A program made the translations under genes and the position numbers. DNA of 64,000 nucleotides from Pseudoflavonifractor_A sp022772585 (lineage in GTDB: Bacteria; Bacillota; Clostridia; Oscillospirales; Oscillospiraceae). The notes under the pieces are model-generated. The model was not told where the DNA came from. It worked only from the letters and a program-made list of their open reading frames with translations, and did no database searches. Every line of letters begins with the position of its first letter. Positions within the stretch are counted from its first letter, which is position 1. This document shows, in pieces, positions 10,230 to 17,849 of this stretch. The stretch spans positions 1-64,000 of the forward strand of contig NZ_JBQHUB010000003.1 in the NCBI RefSeq assembly GCF_052065415.1, written 5' to 3'.

Positions 10230-10382
10230 ATGTGCTGTGGTAACAATGGGTTTGGCGGCTGTGGCTGCCTGTGGATCATCCTGATCATCATCGTTCTGGT
10301 CTCCTGCTGCGGCGGCGGGAACTGGGGCGGCTGCGGCAACGGCTGCGGCAATAACTGCGGGTGCGGCGAAAACTGCTCCTGA
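10230..10382 (+). CDS. Small Cys/Gly-rich single-helix membrane protein
   Basis: A 50-residue open frame with one hydrophobic helix (CLWIILIIIVLVSCC) between a GNNGFGGCG lead and a Cys/Gly/Asn tail (GGCGNGCGNNCGCGENCS), about 11 Cys in all. Codon use matches neighbouring genes and GAGAGGTG precedes the chosen ATG; an in-frame ATG at 10209 lacks a site. Layout resembles small Cys-rich membrane or spore-coat proteins (YjcZ-like), but I cannot assign a family. It points away from mltG and converges on the folate cyclo-ligase gene. Confidence 0.55.
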   Translation: MCCGNNGFGGCGCLWIILIIIVLVSCCGGGNWGGCGNGCGNNCGCGENCS

Positions 10383-10435
10383 TACATGCGGGGGTGCGGC
10401 CCGGTGGCGGGGCGAAAGCCCCGCCTTTCGGTGTT

Positions 10436-11023
10436 TTACGGGCACGGAAGACGGTATGTCCCGGTCTCGGTGATCACCTGATCCACCCGGTGGTCGTGTT
10501 CTTCATGAGGGACCGCGTCCAGGAGAAAGCAGTCCCGGCACAGGGCCACGGCGGCGCCGGAAAACCGTTCCAGATACCGGTCATAGTATCCCCCGCCCTG
10601 GCCCAGACGATAGCACTGCCGGTCGAAGGCCAGACCGGGCACCAGGATCAGGTCGATGGCTTCCGGGGGAATCACCGGGCGGTCGGGTCCGGGCTCCAGC
10701 ATGCCGTAGCGGTGACGGATGAGGACGGTGTCCTTCTCCACCGGCCGGGCGTCCATGACGCCGGGCTCATCGGTGCACCGGGGCAGGGCCACCGTCTTGC
10801 CCATGTCCAGCAGGGCAGGGATGAGCCGGGCGGTATCCAGCTCGGCGCCCATCCCGTGATAGAGCAGGATGACGCCGGCCTCAGCCACCGCCGGCAGGGC
10901 GAGAAAACGGGCAAAAAGGGCGTCATCGCTTTTTCGGCGCTCCTCCGGGGAGAGGGCCTTCATCCTGGCGCGGATCTCCTTACGGAGGAGGGCCTTGGCA
11001 TCAGAAATGGTAGTGGACGGCAT
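10436..11023 (-). CDS. 5-formyltetrahydrofolate cyclo-ligase
   Basis: A 195-residue enzyme that converts 5-formyl-THF to 5,10-methenyl-THF using ATP. The signature GLAFDRQCYRLGQGGGYYDRYL lies near residues 130-150 and holds the phosphate-binding glycines; the N-terminal KALLRKEIRARMKAL and MGAELDTARLI also fit the family. A GGGGAGGT site precedes the ATG. Its start overlaps the end of the DJ-1-like gene by 23 bp, so the two are translationally coupled. It ties in with folD and fchA at 37053-38569 in one-carbon metabolism. Confidence 0.93.
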   Translation of the reverse strand: MPSTTISDAKALLRKEIRARMKALSPEERRKSDDALFARFLALPAVAEAGVILLYHGMGAELDTARLIPALLDMGKTVALPRCTDEPGVMDARPVEKDTVLIRHRYGMLEPGPDRPVIPPEAIDLILVPGLAFDRQCYRLGQGGGYYDRYLERFSGAAVALCRDCFLLDAVPHEEHDHRVDQVITETGTYRLPCP

Positions 11024-11546
11024 GACGTACCTCCCCGGCGGCGTCGGTCCCGCGGAGGACCTCCACCAGCTTCAGACCGAAAGCGAAGGCGGAGCCGGCG
11101 GCCTCCGCGGTGATGATATGGCCGTCCTCCACCACGGGCGTACCCTTGCAAACCACGGCCGAGCCCATCTCGTCCTCCATGCCGGGGTAGCACACGGCGC
11201 TGCGCCGGTCCAGCAGGCCCATACCCGCCAGAATGGTGGGGGCGGCGCAGATGGCGGCCAGCCAGATGCCCCGGTCATAGGCCCCCTGGATCAGCCCCTG
11301 GGCAGTGAGGCTGTTCTGGATGGCGTTCACGCCGCCCAGACCGCCGGGGAGAATGACCATTTCGGTTTCGTCCACGCGGACCTGGGAGAGCAGGAGATCG
11401 GCGGTGACGGTGATGCCGTGGCCGCCGGTGACCTGGAGTGAATCCAGTCCCACCAGCCTGACGTCCGCGCCGGAGCGGCGCAGCAGATCGGCGGGGACCA
11501 GGGCCTCGGACTCCTCAAAGCCCGTACCCAGCAGGATGATGACCAT
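11001..11546 (-). CDS. DJ-1/PfpI-family protein
   Basis: A 181-residue DJ-1 superfamily protein. The N-terminal VIILLGTGFEESEAL carries the conserved Glu, and the nucleophile is Cys100 in the nucleophile elbow LAAICAAPTIL. The family includes glyoxalase III / deglycase-like and stress proteins; the activity here is unknown. AAAGGAGG precedes the ATG and overlaps the last codons of tmk. Its 3' end overlaps the folate cyclo-ligase start. Operon order: glycosyltransferase, tmk, this gene, cyclo-ligase. Confidence 0.92.
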   Translation of the reverse strand: MVIILLGTGFEESEALVPADLLRRSGADVRLVGLDSLQVTGGHGITVTADLLLSQVRVDETEMVILPGGLGGVNAIQNSLTAQGLIQGAYDRGIWLAAICAAPTILAGMGLLDRRSAVCYPGMEDEMGSAVVCKGTPVVEDGHIITAEAAGSAFAFGLKLVEVLRGTDAAGEVRHAVHYHF

Positions 11547-11547
11547 A

Positions 11548-12240
11548 TCAGTTTCCTCCTTTGATATCGGATGAAAGGGAGCGGGACAGACGGTCCCAGA
11601 TCTCGGAATGGAGTTCTTCGATGGGTCTTACCCGTCCTGTTCCGTCCACACAGGAGACGGTCTGCCAGCCCAGGCACCGGGCGGCGGCGCGGGCGGTGCG
11701 GCGGCACAGGGCCAGATATCCGGTGTCCACCTCGTGGATATCCCCTGAGGTATGGGTGGCGGCCTCCCGGCTGCGGAGCATCTCCACTGCGCGGTCGGTG
11801 GGCATATCCAGATAAAACACCAGGTCGGGCCGGGGCAGGCCCAGCTTGGTATGCTCAAAATCGTCCAGCCAGCGGAAAAAGTCCTCCCACTGGTCCTCGG
11901 GCAGCTTGCAGGCCTGATGGACGGCGTTGGAGGTGGTGTACCGGTCGGAGAGGATCAGCCCCCCTTGCCGGTAGTAGTCCCCCCAGACCTTCTTCCAGGA
12001 GGCGTACCGGTCCACCGCGTAAAAGGCGGAGGCGGCATAGGCGTTCACATCGGAGGGATGGGAGCCGAACTCGCCGCCCAGATACATGCGGATCAGGGCG
12101 GAGGAGGGCTCGCCATACTGGGGGAACACCAGACGCTGAAAGGGAATGGAGCCCTCCTCCAGCCGCCGGCACAGGCGGCTGAACTGGGTGGACTTCCCCG
12201 AGCCGTCGGTACCCTCGAACACGATCACTTTACCGGACAC
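11548..12240 (-). CDS. tmk: Thymidylate kinase (dTMP kinase)
   Basis: A 230-residue P-loop kinase making dTDP from dTMP. The P-loop is FEGTDGSGKST near residues 7-17 and the DR motif is LSDRYTTSNAVHQ. The Y-D-F-E lid-side region (WLDDFEHTKLGLPRPDLVFYL) is also present. The start is a GTG at 12240 preceded by GAGGAGGGA; the longer upstream frame has no ribosome site and does not resemble the family. It is slightly longer than E. coli Tmk and of the Firmicute 'deoxynucleoside kinase' style. Confidence 0.92.
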   Translation of the reverse strand: MSGKVIVFEGTDGSGKSTQFSRLCRRLEEGSIPFQRLVFPQYGEPSSALIRMYLGGEFGSHPSDVNAYAASAFYAVDRYASWKKVWGDYYRQGGLILSDRYTTSNAVHQACKLPEDQWEDFFRWLDDFEHTKLGLPRPDLVFYLDMPTDRAVEMLRSREAATHTSGDIHEVDTGYLALCRRTARAAARCLGWQTVSCVDGTGRVRPIEELHSEIWDRLSRSLSSDIKGGN

Positions 12241-12277
12241 GCAGGTCCCTCCTCTGACTGAATGATAGCGGGGCGGC

Positions 12278-13000
12278 TCACTTGCCGCGGACACGCTGGC
12301 CCGCCGCCTGGAAGAGCACCAGGGGCAGCCGGGCCATGCGCTTGATGCGCTTGGGGTCCTTGACCAGACGGTAGAGCCATTCCATGCCCACCTTCTGCCA
12401 GGACTCGGGGGCCCGCTCCACCACACCGGCGAACACGTCCAGCGCGCCGCCCAGGCCCACCATAAACTTCACGCCGGTGGCGGGGCCGTTCTGAGCCATC
12501 CACAGCTCCTGCTTGGGGGCGCCCAGGCAGACCAGGGCCGCGTCGGCCCCTGACTCCCGGATGGCGGCGATGACGGGGGCGTCCTCTTTAAAATAGCCGT
12601 CGTGGGTGCCGCAGATGGCAAGACCGGGGTGCCGCTCCCGCAGGGCGGCGGCAGCCATTTCGGCCACACCGGGCTTGGAGCCCAGCAGGAAGAGCCGCTT
12701 GCCGGTTTGAGCCATCCAGGCCATCAGGCTGTCGGCAAAGTCGATGCCCGGCACCCGTCCCGCCAGGGGGCGGCCCAGGATGCGGGAGGCGTACACCACC
12801 CCCACGCCGTCGGGCATGGAGAGATCGGCCTGGTTGAGCGCAGTGCGGAAGGCCTCGTTTTTCTGCGCGGTGAGCAGGAATTCGGGATTGGGCGTGACCG
12901 CGTAGTGGAACCCGCCGGCCTCGATGAGGGAGACGGCGGTGTGAACCATTTCCTCCGGAGAGAGATCGTCAAAACGGACGCCCAGAATTTCAGTCTTCAA
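12278..13000 (-). CDS. WecG/TagA/CpsF-family glycosyltransferase
   Basis: A 240-residue GT26 enzyme. Family members add ManNAc(A) to a lipid-linked sugar in teichoic acid or common-antigen synthesis. Family marks are HYAVTPNPEFLLTAQ, MPDGVGVVYASRILG, LFLLGSKPGVAE and LVCLGAPKQELWM. The C-terminal RAPESWQKVGMEWLYRL is the membrane-targeting end typical of TagA. The start is a TTG at 13000 with GGAGG nine bases upstream. No other cell-wall polymer genes are adjacent; it heads the tmk operon. Confidence 0.93.
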   Translation of the reverse strand: MKTEILGVRFDDLSPEEMVHTAVSLIEAGGFHYAVTPNPEFLLTAQKNEAFRTALNQADLSMPDGVGVVYASRILGRPLAGRVPGIDFADSLMAWMAQTGKRLFLLGSKPGVAEMAAAALRERHPGLAICGTHDGYFKEDAPVIAAIRESGADAALVCLGAPKQELWMAQNGPATGVKFMVGLGGALDVFAGVVERAPESWQKVGMEWLYRLVKDPKRIKRMARLPLVLFQAAGQRVRGK

Positions 13001-13146
13001 GATGTGTGACCTCCGAATATCACAGGATTATCCATAGGTTTCTTTAGTTTATCACAACCAGAGTAAAAAGTCCATGGAAAACCGCCCGTCTGCCCATGCG
13101 GGAGGGGTTTCGCGCCGGCGGGGAGGGGGGTGACAAAAAATAGGGG

Positions 13147-13175
13147 TTGACAATTTTAAGACACGTCATTATAAT
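13147..13175 (+). promoter_or_regulatory. Consensus sigma-A promoter of the ABC importer operon
   Basis: TTGACA at 13147-13152, 17-bp spacer, TATAAT at 13170-13175: a perfect vegetative promoter. The leader to the first start is about 95 bases. It contains an imperfect inverted repeat at about 13221-13253 (CTTTAATACTT with AAGTGTGTTAAAG) that could bind a repressor or fold in RNA. Confidence 0.85.
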
Positions 13176-13278
13176 GAGGACAATTCAGGGCCTTGGGGCG
13201 CTTTTTTTGCGTTCCATCACTTTAATACTTAAAAGCATAAGTGTGTTAAAGACGCCCGCCATTTTGGAGGAATCTGAC

Positions 13279-14316
13279 ATGAAGAAACTGTCCAAGCTTG
13301 CCGCCATGGCGCTCACCGTGGCGATGACGGCCTCTCTGGCCGCCTGCGGCGGCGGTACCGCCAGCCAGCCCAGCACTGCTCCCGCTCCCTCTGCCGCTCC
13401 TCAGGAGTCTGTCCAGCCCAGCGCCGCCCCCAGCGGCGAGAAGTACGTGGTGGGTATCTGCCAGCTGGCTCCCCACCCCGCGCTGGACGCCGCTACCCAG
13501 GGCTTTAAGGATGCTCTGACCGAGGCGCTGGGCGACGCCGTGGAGTTCAAGGAGCAGAACGCTGCCGGCGACAGCCCCACCTGTGCCACCATCGTCAACG
13601 GCTTTGTGTCTGACAATGTGGACCTGATCATGGCCAACGCCACCCCCGCCCTCCAGGCCGCCGCTTCCGCCACCGGCGACATCCCGGTGCTGGGCACCTC
13701 TGTCACCGAGTACGGCGTGGCTCTGGGCATTGACAACTTCAGCGGCACTGTGGGCACCAACGTGTCCGGCACCTCCGATCTGGCCCCTCTGGACCAGCAG
13801 GCTGCCATGATCAACGAGTGGTTCCCCGACGCCAAGACCGTGGGCCTGCTCTACTGCTCTGCCGAGGCCAACAGCCAGTACCAGGTGGACGTGGTCCAGA
13901 AGTGCCTGGAGGATATGGGCTACACCTGCACCCAGTACCCCTTCTCCGACACCAATGATATGGCCTCTGTGACCCAGAGCGCTGCGGACAACAGCGACAT
14001 CCTCTATGTTCCCACCGATAACACTGTGGCCAACAACACCGGCGTGGTGGACAACATCTGCCATGGCAAGGTGCCTGTGTTTACCGGCGAGGAGGGCATC
14101 TGCGCCGGCTGCGGCGTGGCCACCCTGTCCATCAGCTACTATGACCTGGGCGTGACCACCGGCCAGATGGCCGCCAAGATCCTCAAGGGTGAGAGCAGCG
14201 TGTCCGAGATGCCCATCGAGTACGCGCCCAATTACGTCAAGAAGTACAACGAGACCATGTGCGCCGACCTGGGCCTGACCGCCCCCGAGGGCTACGAGGC
14301 CATCACTGCCGGCTAA
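13279..14316 (+). CDS. ABC transporter substrate-binding lipoprotein (TrpX-type)
   Basis: A 345-residue lipoprotein of the ABC_sub_bind (PF04392) family. The signal peptide ends in a lipobox (ASLAACGGG), followed by a Ser/Pro/Ala-rich linker (about residues 28-55) and the periplasmic-binding fold from EKYVVGICQL. It works with the permease and ATPase that follow. Family members take up tryptophan, tyrosine or related small molecules; the ligand cannot be read. The ATG follows TTGGAGGAA. A terminator at 14334-14374 separates it from the permease, which would make the binding protein more abundant. Confidence 0.93.
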   Translation: MKKLSKLAAMALTVAMTASLAACGGGTASQPSTAPAPSAAPQESVQPSAAPSGEKYVVGICQLAPHPALDAATQGFKDALTEALGDAVEFKEQNAAGDSPTCATIVNGFVSDNVDLIMANATPALQAAASATGDIPVLGTSVTEYGVALGIDNFSGTVGTNVSGTSDLAPLDQQAAMINEWFPDAKTVGLLYCSAEANSQYQVDVVQKCLEDMGYTCTQYPFSDTNDMASVTQSAADNSDILYVPTDNTVANNTGVVDNICHGKVPVFTGEEGICAGCGVATLSISYYDLGVTTGQMAAKILKGESSVSEMPIEYAPNYVKKYNETMCADLGLTAPEGYEAITAG

Positions 14317-14333
14317 CAGTTTCCGCGTCACTG

Positions 14334-14374
14334 AAAACAGTGGAAAAGGGTACTTCCCTTTTCCACTGTTTTTT
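14334..14374 (+). terminator. Terminator between binding-protein and permease genes
   Basis: AACAGTGGAAAAGGG pairs with CCCTTTTCCACTGTT, followed by a T-run. It is likely leaky, giving more transcript for the lipoprotein. A possible weak promoter (TTCCCT, 17 bp, TATACT at about 14377-14382) overlaps its downstream side. Confidence 0.85.
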
Positions 14375-14421
14375 GTTATACTATTGAAGTCTATCGAGTT
14401 TTTTCGAGGAGGAACATGCTT

Positions 14422-15372
14422 ATGTCAGGCTTCATCAACGCATTGCCGGGCGCTGTGTCCCAGGGATTGATCTGGGGCATCATGGCTATCGGCGTGTACA
14501 TCACCTACAAGCTGCTGGATATCGCTGATCTGACGGTGGACGGCTCGTTCTGTACCGGCGGCGCGGTATTCGTGGTGCTCTTCACCAACGGCGTCAACCT
14601 GTTCGCGGCGCTGCTGGCCGCCGTCCTGGTGGGTATGCTGGCGGGACTGACCACCGGACTGCTCCACACCTTCTGCGGTATTCCCGCTATCCTGGCCGGC
14701 ATCCTGACCCAATTGGGGCTCTATTCCGTCAACATGGCCGTGATGAGCATGAAGGCCACCGTGGCCATCAACGTCACCAACCCCGATGTGCTGGACCGTC
14801 TGCTGGTCTCGCTGCGCTTTGTGGGCGACGTGGCCAAGGGGACCCGGTCCTTCGTCCGCCATCCCATTTTCGTGGTGGGACTGGTGACGGCCGTCCTTAT
14901 CGCGGCGCTGTACTGGTTCTTCGGCACCGAGCTGGGCTCCGCCCTGCGGGCCACCGGCTCCAATCCCAACATGGCACGGGCCCAGGGCATCAATACCAAT
15001 TTCACCAAGGTGCTGGGCTTGATGCTCTCCAACGGCATGGTGGCCCTGTCGGGCGCCCTGCTCTCCCAGTACAACGGCGGCTGTGAGATCAACATGGGCC
15101 GCGGCGCCATCGTGATCGGCCTGGCGGCGGTCATCATCGGCGAGGTCATCTTCGGCAAGGCCTTCCGCAACTTCGGCCTCAAGCTGGCGGCGGTCTCTTT
15201 GGGCGCTATCATCTACTACATCGTCATCCAAGCCGTGCTGTCCAGAGGCCTGAATCCCAACTATCTGAAGCTGCTCTCCGCCATGGTGGTGGCCATCTTC
15301 CTCTCCATCCCCTACTGGAAGGGCAGATACTTTGCCAGACCCACAAAGAGAGGGGGCGTTCGTAATGCTTGA
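14422..15372 (+). CDS. ABC transporter permease (TrpY / branched-chain type)
   Basis: A 316-residue inner-membrane permease with about 8-9 hydrophobic segments, starting GLIWGIMAIGVYITYKLLDI and with the cytoplasmic coupling region SALRATGSNPNMARAQGIN. It belongs to the BPD_transp_2 group used by TrpXYZ-like importers. Two ATGs lie six bases apart; AGGAGG at 14407-14412 is nine bases from the one at 14422 and only three from that at 14416, so I chose 14422. It overlaps the ATPase gene by 8 bp. Confidence 0.93.
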   Translation: MSGFINALPGAVSQGLIWGIMAIGVYITYKLLDIADLTVDGSFCTGGAVFVVLFTNGVNLFAALLAAVLVGMLAGLTTGLLHTFCGIPAILAGILTQLGLYSVNMAVMSMKATVAINVTNPDVLDRLLVSLRFVGDVAKGTRSFVRHPIFVVGLVTAVLIAALYWFFGTELGSALRATGSNPNMARAQGINTNFTKVLGLMLSNGMVALSGALLSQYNGGCEINMGRGAIVIGLAAVIIGEVIFGKAFRNFGLKLAAVSLGAIIYYIVIQAVLSRGLNPNYLKLLSAMVVAIFLSIPYWKGRYFARPTKRGGVRNA

Positions 15373-16159
15373 GATCAAAAACATTTACAAGACCTTCAAC
15401 GCGGGCACTGTCAATGAAAAGACCGCCCTGAACGGGGTCTCTCTCCACCTGAAGGAATGTGAATCCGTAGCCGTCATCGGCGGCAACGGCGCCGGCAAGT
15501 CCACCCTGCTCAACGCCGTGGCCGGCGTGTGGACGGTGGACGAGGGTTCCATCACCATCGGCGGGGTGGATGTGACCCGCCTGCCCGAGCACAAGCGGGC
15601 CAAGTACATCGGCCGCGTGTTCCAGGACCCCATGATGGGTACCGCCGCCACCATGCAGATCGAGGAGAACCTGGCCCTGGCAGCCCGGCGCGGCCAGGGG
15701 CGTACCCTTCGTGCCGGCATCACCAAGGCCGAGCGGGAGCAGTTCCGTGAGATGCTCAAGATCCTGGATCTGGGTCTGGAGGACCGCATGACCGCCAAGG
15801 TGGGCCTGCTGTCCGGTGGCCAGCGCCAGGCGCTCACCCTGCTCATGGCCACGCTGCAGAAGCCCAAGCTCCTCCTGCTGGACGAGCATACCGCCGCACT
15901 GGATCCCAAGACGGCTGCCAAGGTCATGGAGGTTACCCGCCGCATCGTCAACCGGGACCGGCTGACCACCCTGATGATCACCCACAATATGCGGGACGCC
16001 ATCGAATACGGCGACCGGCTCATCATGATGTACGAGGGCCGGATCGCTCTGGATATTGCCGGCGAGGAGAAGCAGAAGCTGACGGTGGAGGATCTTCTGG
16101 CCAAGTTTGGCCAGGCCACCGGTTCCAGCGAGGCCGATGACAAGCTGCTCCTGTCCTGA
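15365..16159 (+). CDS. ABC transporter ATP-binding protein (TrpZ-type)
   Basis: A 264-residue ATPase energising the importer. Walker A is GGNGAGKSTLLNAV near residue 39. The signature motif is LLSGGQRQALTLLMA, Walker B is KLLLLDEHTAALD, and the switch histidine is in LMITHNMRDA. The start at 15365 follows GAGGGGGC and overlaps the permease stop (ATGCTTGA), a sign of coupled translation. A GC hairpin at 16181-16209 follows. Confidence 0.95.
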   Translation: MLEIKNIYKTFNAGTVNEKTALNGVSLHLKECESVAVIGGNGAGKSTLLNAVAGVWTVDEGSITIGGVDVTRLPEHKRAKYIGRVFQDPMMGTAATMQIEENLALAARRGQGRTLRAGITKAEREQFREMLKILDLGLEDRMTAKVGLLSGGQRQALTLLMATLQKPKLLLLDEHTAALDPKTAAKVMEVTRRIVNRDRLTTLMITHNMRDAIEYGDRLIMMYEGRIALDIAGEEKQKLTVEDLLAKFGQATGSSEADDKLLLS

Positions 16160-16180
16160 TCGGGATGGATCGAACAATAA

Positions 16181-16215
16181 GCGCCCCTCCGCCAACGGCG
16201 GAGGGGCGCTCTTAA
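16181..16215 (+). terminator. Terminator after the ABC importer operon
   Basis: 13-bp perfect stem GCGCCCCTCCGCC / GGCGGAGGGGCGC, 3-base loop, followed by TCTTAATT. The T-run is poor but the stem is strong. Confidence 0.65.
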
Positions 16216-16322
16216 TTGATATCCTCACCGGGGCCGCTTTTTTTGCCCCGGGTACTTCTGCTGCGGAGGAACGCGATATTTTTTCCCGGCGGCGGCATAC
16301 TATGGGGTGGGAGGTGGATGTC

Positions 16323-16577
16323 ATGAGCGAAGTCAATGCCGACGGCGTCCTGCTGGACCCTGAGGAGGCGCTGCTCCAGCTGGTGCAGCACCGGACCAAC
16401 GCCCTGATGGCGGAGCGTCCCCGGCATCTGGAGGAGTTTGAGAGCTGTTCCGAGACTGCCTATGCCGCCAATGGAGAGTGGGCGGGGCCTGTGGGCGGTA
16501 TGCCCCATATGCCGCCGGACCTTTCTGCCCGCCGGAGTGTGGAGCAGCATTGGGCCGTCCGTCCCGGGCCGCAATAG
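16323..16577 (+). CDS. Hypothetical protein, 84 aa
   Basis: A short frame preceded by GGGAGGTGG at the right distance from its ATG. The first 60 residues look like real protein (DGVLLDPEEALLQLVQHRTN); the C-terminal third is Pro- and Arg-rich and less convincing. No domain or membrane segment is seen and I recognise no family. A similar-sized frame on the opposite strand (16212-16580) has no ribosome site, so I prefer the plus strand. It lies alone between the importer terminator and the SSB-like gene. Confidence 0.45.
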   Translation: MSEVNADGVLLDPEEALLQLVQHRTNALMAERPRHLEEFESCSETAYAANGEWAGPVGGMPHMPPDLSARRSVEQHWAVRPGPQ

Positions 16578-16679
16578 CACCCCTGCGGCCTCCGCTTGAA
16601 CGGGTTGTCATAGCGGAGGGCGCCGCCGCATATAAATGCCACATGCAGACCTGGAAATGATACACAGGAGTGTGGCAGT

Positions 16680-17336
16680 ATGGAAACAGAGTGGAATGAA
16701 AATCAGGCTTTTCTCCGGGGGACCGTGCTCCTCGATCCGGCGCCCTCCCATGAGAACCACGGCGTGGTCTACGACGCCTTTCCCCTGAGTGTGAGGCGGC
16801 TGTCCGGCGCCGAGGACCGGGTCAACGTGATCGCAGCCCGGCCCCTGCTGGAGCGCTGTCCCGTCCGGGCAGGGGAAGAAGTGGAAGTGGAGGGAGAGGT
16901 ACGCTCCTTCAACAACAAGAGCGGCAGAGGGAGCCGCCTGGTCATCACCCTCTATGCCAGGGCTATCCGCCCGGCGGAGGGGGAACATGTGAACCAGCTG
17001 GTGCTCTCCGGCGCGCTGTGCAAACCGCCGATCTTCCGGCGGACCCCCATGGGGCGGGAGATCTGCGACCTGCTGCTGGCCGTGAACCGCCGTTATGGAC
17101 GGGCCGACTACTTGCCCTGTATCGCCTGGGGAGCGCTGGCCCGCCGCTGTGCCGCCCTGGAGGTGGGCGACACCGTGCGGCTGGAAGGCCGGTTTCAGAG
17201 CCGCAGCTACATCAAGGTGGAAAACGGCGAGAGCAGCCAGCGCACCGCCTATGAGATTTCAGTCATGCGTCTGGAAGAGCCGGATCATCCTCTCGCGGCG
17301 GCGGGAGGGAACAGGATTTCCGCAGCGGAGCGGTGA
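16680..17336 (+). CDS. Single-stranded DNA-binding protein-like, two OB folds
   Basis: A 218-residue protein with two tandem OB-like halves: residues about 8-95 (AFLRGTVLLDPAPS to LVITLYARAI) and about 103-200 (NQLVLSGALCKPPIFRRTPMGREICDLLLAVN to YEISVMRL). The second half has the SSB/PriB pattern of ...R-TP-G-...-C-DLLLAVNR... followed by ...YLPCIAWG. Such two-domain SSB-like proteins occur in Clostridia, and their partner is unknown. The ATG follows ACAGGAGTG. A terminator at 17341-17385 ends the gene. Confidence 0.8.
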   Translation: METEWNENQAFLRGTVLLDPAPSHENHGVVYDAFPLSVRRLSGAEDRVNVIAARPLLERCPVRAGEEVEVEGEVRSFNNKSGRGSRLVITLYARAIRPAEGEHVNQLVLSGALCKPPIFRRTPMGREICDLLLAVNRRYGRADYLPCIAWGALARRCAALEVGDTVRLEGRFQSRSYIKVENGESSQRTAYEISVMRLEEPDHPLAAAGGNRISAAER

Positions 17337-17340
17337 AAGA

Positions 17341-17385
17341 CAGGGCGGGATACCCCATGGGGTACCCTGCCCTGTTTTTTTATAA
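17341..17385 (+). terminator. Terminator after the SSB-like gene
   Basis: CAGGGCGGGATACCCC and GGGGTACCCTGCCCTG form a 16-bp stem with two mismatches, followed by seven T. Confidence 0.85.
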
Positions 17386-17401
17386 ATACGGCAGTTTCCT
17401 C

Positions 17402-17455
17402 TTGACAACTGTGTATACCGCATATATACTGTACACATCGGATATATACAGTATA
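17402..17455 (+). promoter_or_regulatory. Promoter and operator of the YtrA-type ABC operon
   Basis: TTGACA at 17402-17407, 17-bp spacer, TATACT at 17425-17430. The dyad TATACTGTA (17425-17433) / TACAGTATA (17447-17455) begins on the -10 box and reaches into the transcript start. That is the expected placement for an operator of the GntR repressor encoded next. Confidence 0.8.
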
Positions 17456-17468
17456 ACAGAGGTGTGCC

Positions 17469-17849
17469 ATGGACATCGTCATCCGAAACACGGGCGAAGT
17501 GCCCATTTACGACCAGATCACCCGCCAGGTCAAGGGCCTGATCCTGAAGGGTGAGCTGCGGGAGGGGGAGGCCCTGCCCTCCATGCGGCTGCTGGCCCGG
17601 GATCTGCGGATCTCAGTGATCACCACCAAGCGGGCCTATGAGGAGCTGGAGCGGGAGGGCTTCATCACCACCGTTCCGGGCAAGGGGTGCTTCGTGGCGC
17701 CCCGGAACCTGGAACTGGTGCGGGAGGACGCCCTGCGCCGGGCGGAGGAACATCTTTCCGCCGCGGTGGAGGTGGCCCGCACCGGGGGCGTCACCCTGGA
17801 AGAGCTCTCACAGACCCTGACTATCCTGTATGGAGAGGAAACACTATGA
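17469..17849 (+). CDS. GntR-family regulator, YtrA subfamily
   Basis: A 126-residue repressor. The winged helix-turn-helix fills residues 10-75 (PIYDQITRQVKGLILKGELR, ALPSMRLLARDLRISVITTKRAYEELEREGF). A short C-terminal helical tail replaces a large ligand domain, as in YtrA. It overlaps the ATPase gene by ATGA, and the dyad at 17425-17455 is its probable autoregulatory site. YtrA-type operons often respond to cell-envelope stress; the signal here is unknown. Confidence 0.93.
   Translation: MDIVIRNTGEVPIYDQITRQVKGLILKGELREGEALPSMRLLARDLRISVITTKRAYEELEREGFITTVPGKGCFVAPRNLELVREDALRRAEEHLSAAVEVARTGGVTLEELSQTLTILYGEETL

Noticed and set aside
13182..13278. Known riboswitch in the ABC importer leader
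   Set aside because: Only one imperfect inverted repeat and no terminator or conserved aptamer core were found.
16212..16580. Minus-strand gene opposite the 84-aa hypothetical
   Set aside because: No ribosome site before its start and it runs across the terminator hairpin region; the plus strand has GGGAGGTGG at correct spacing.
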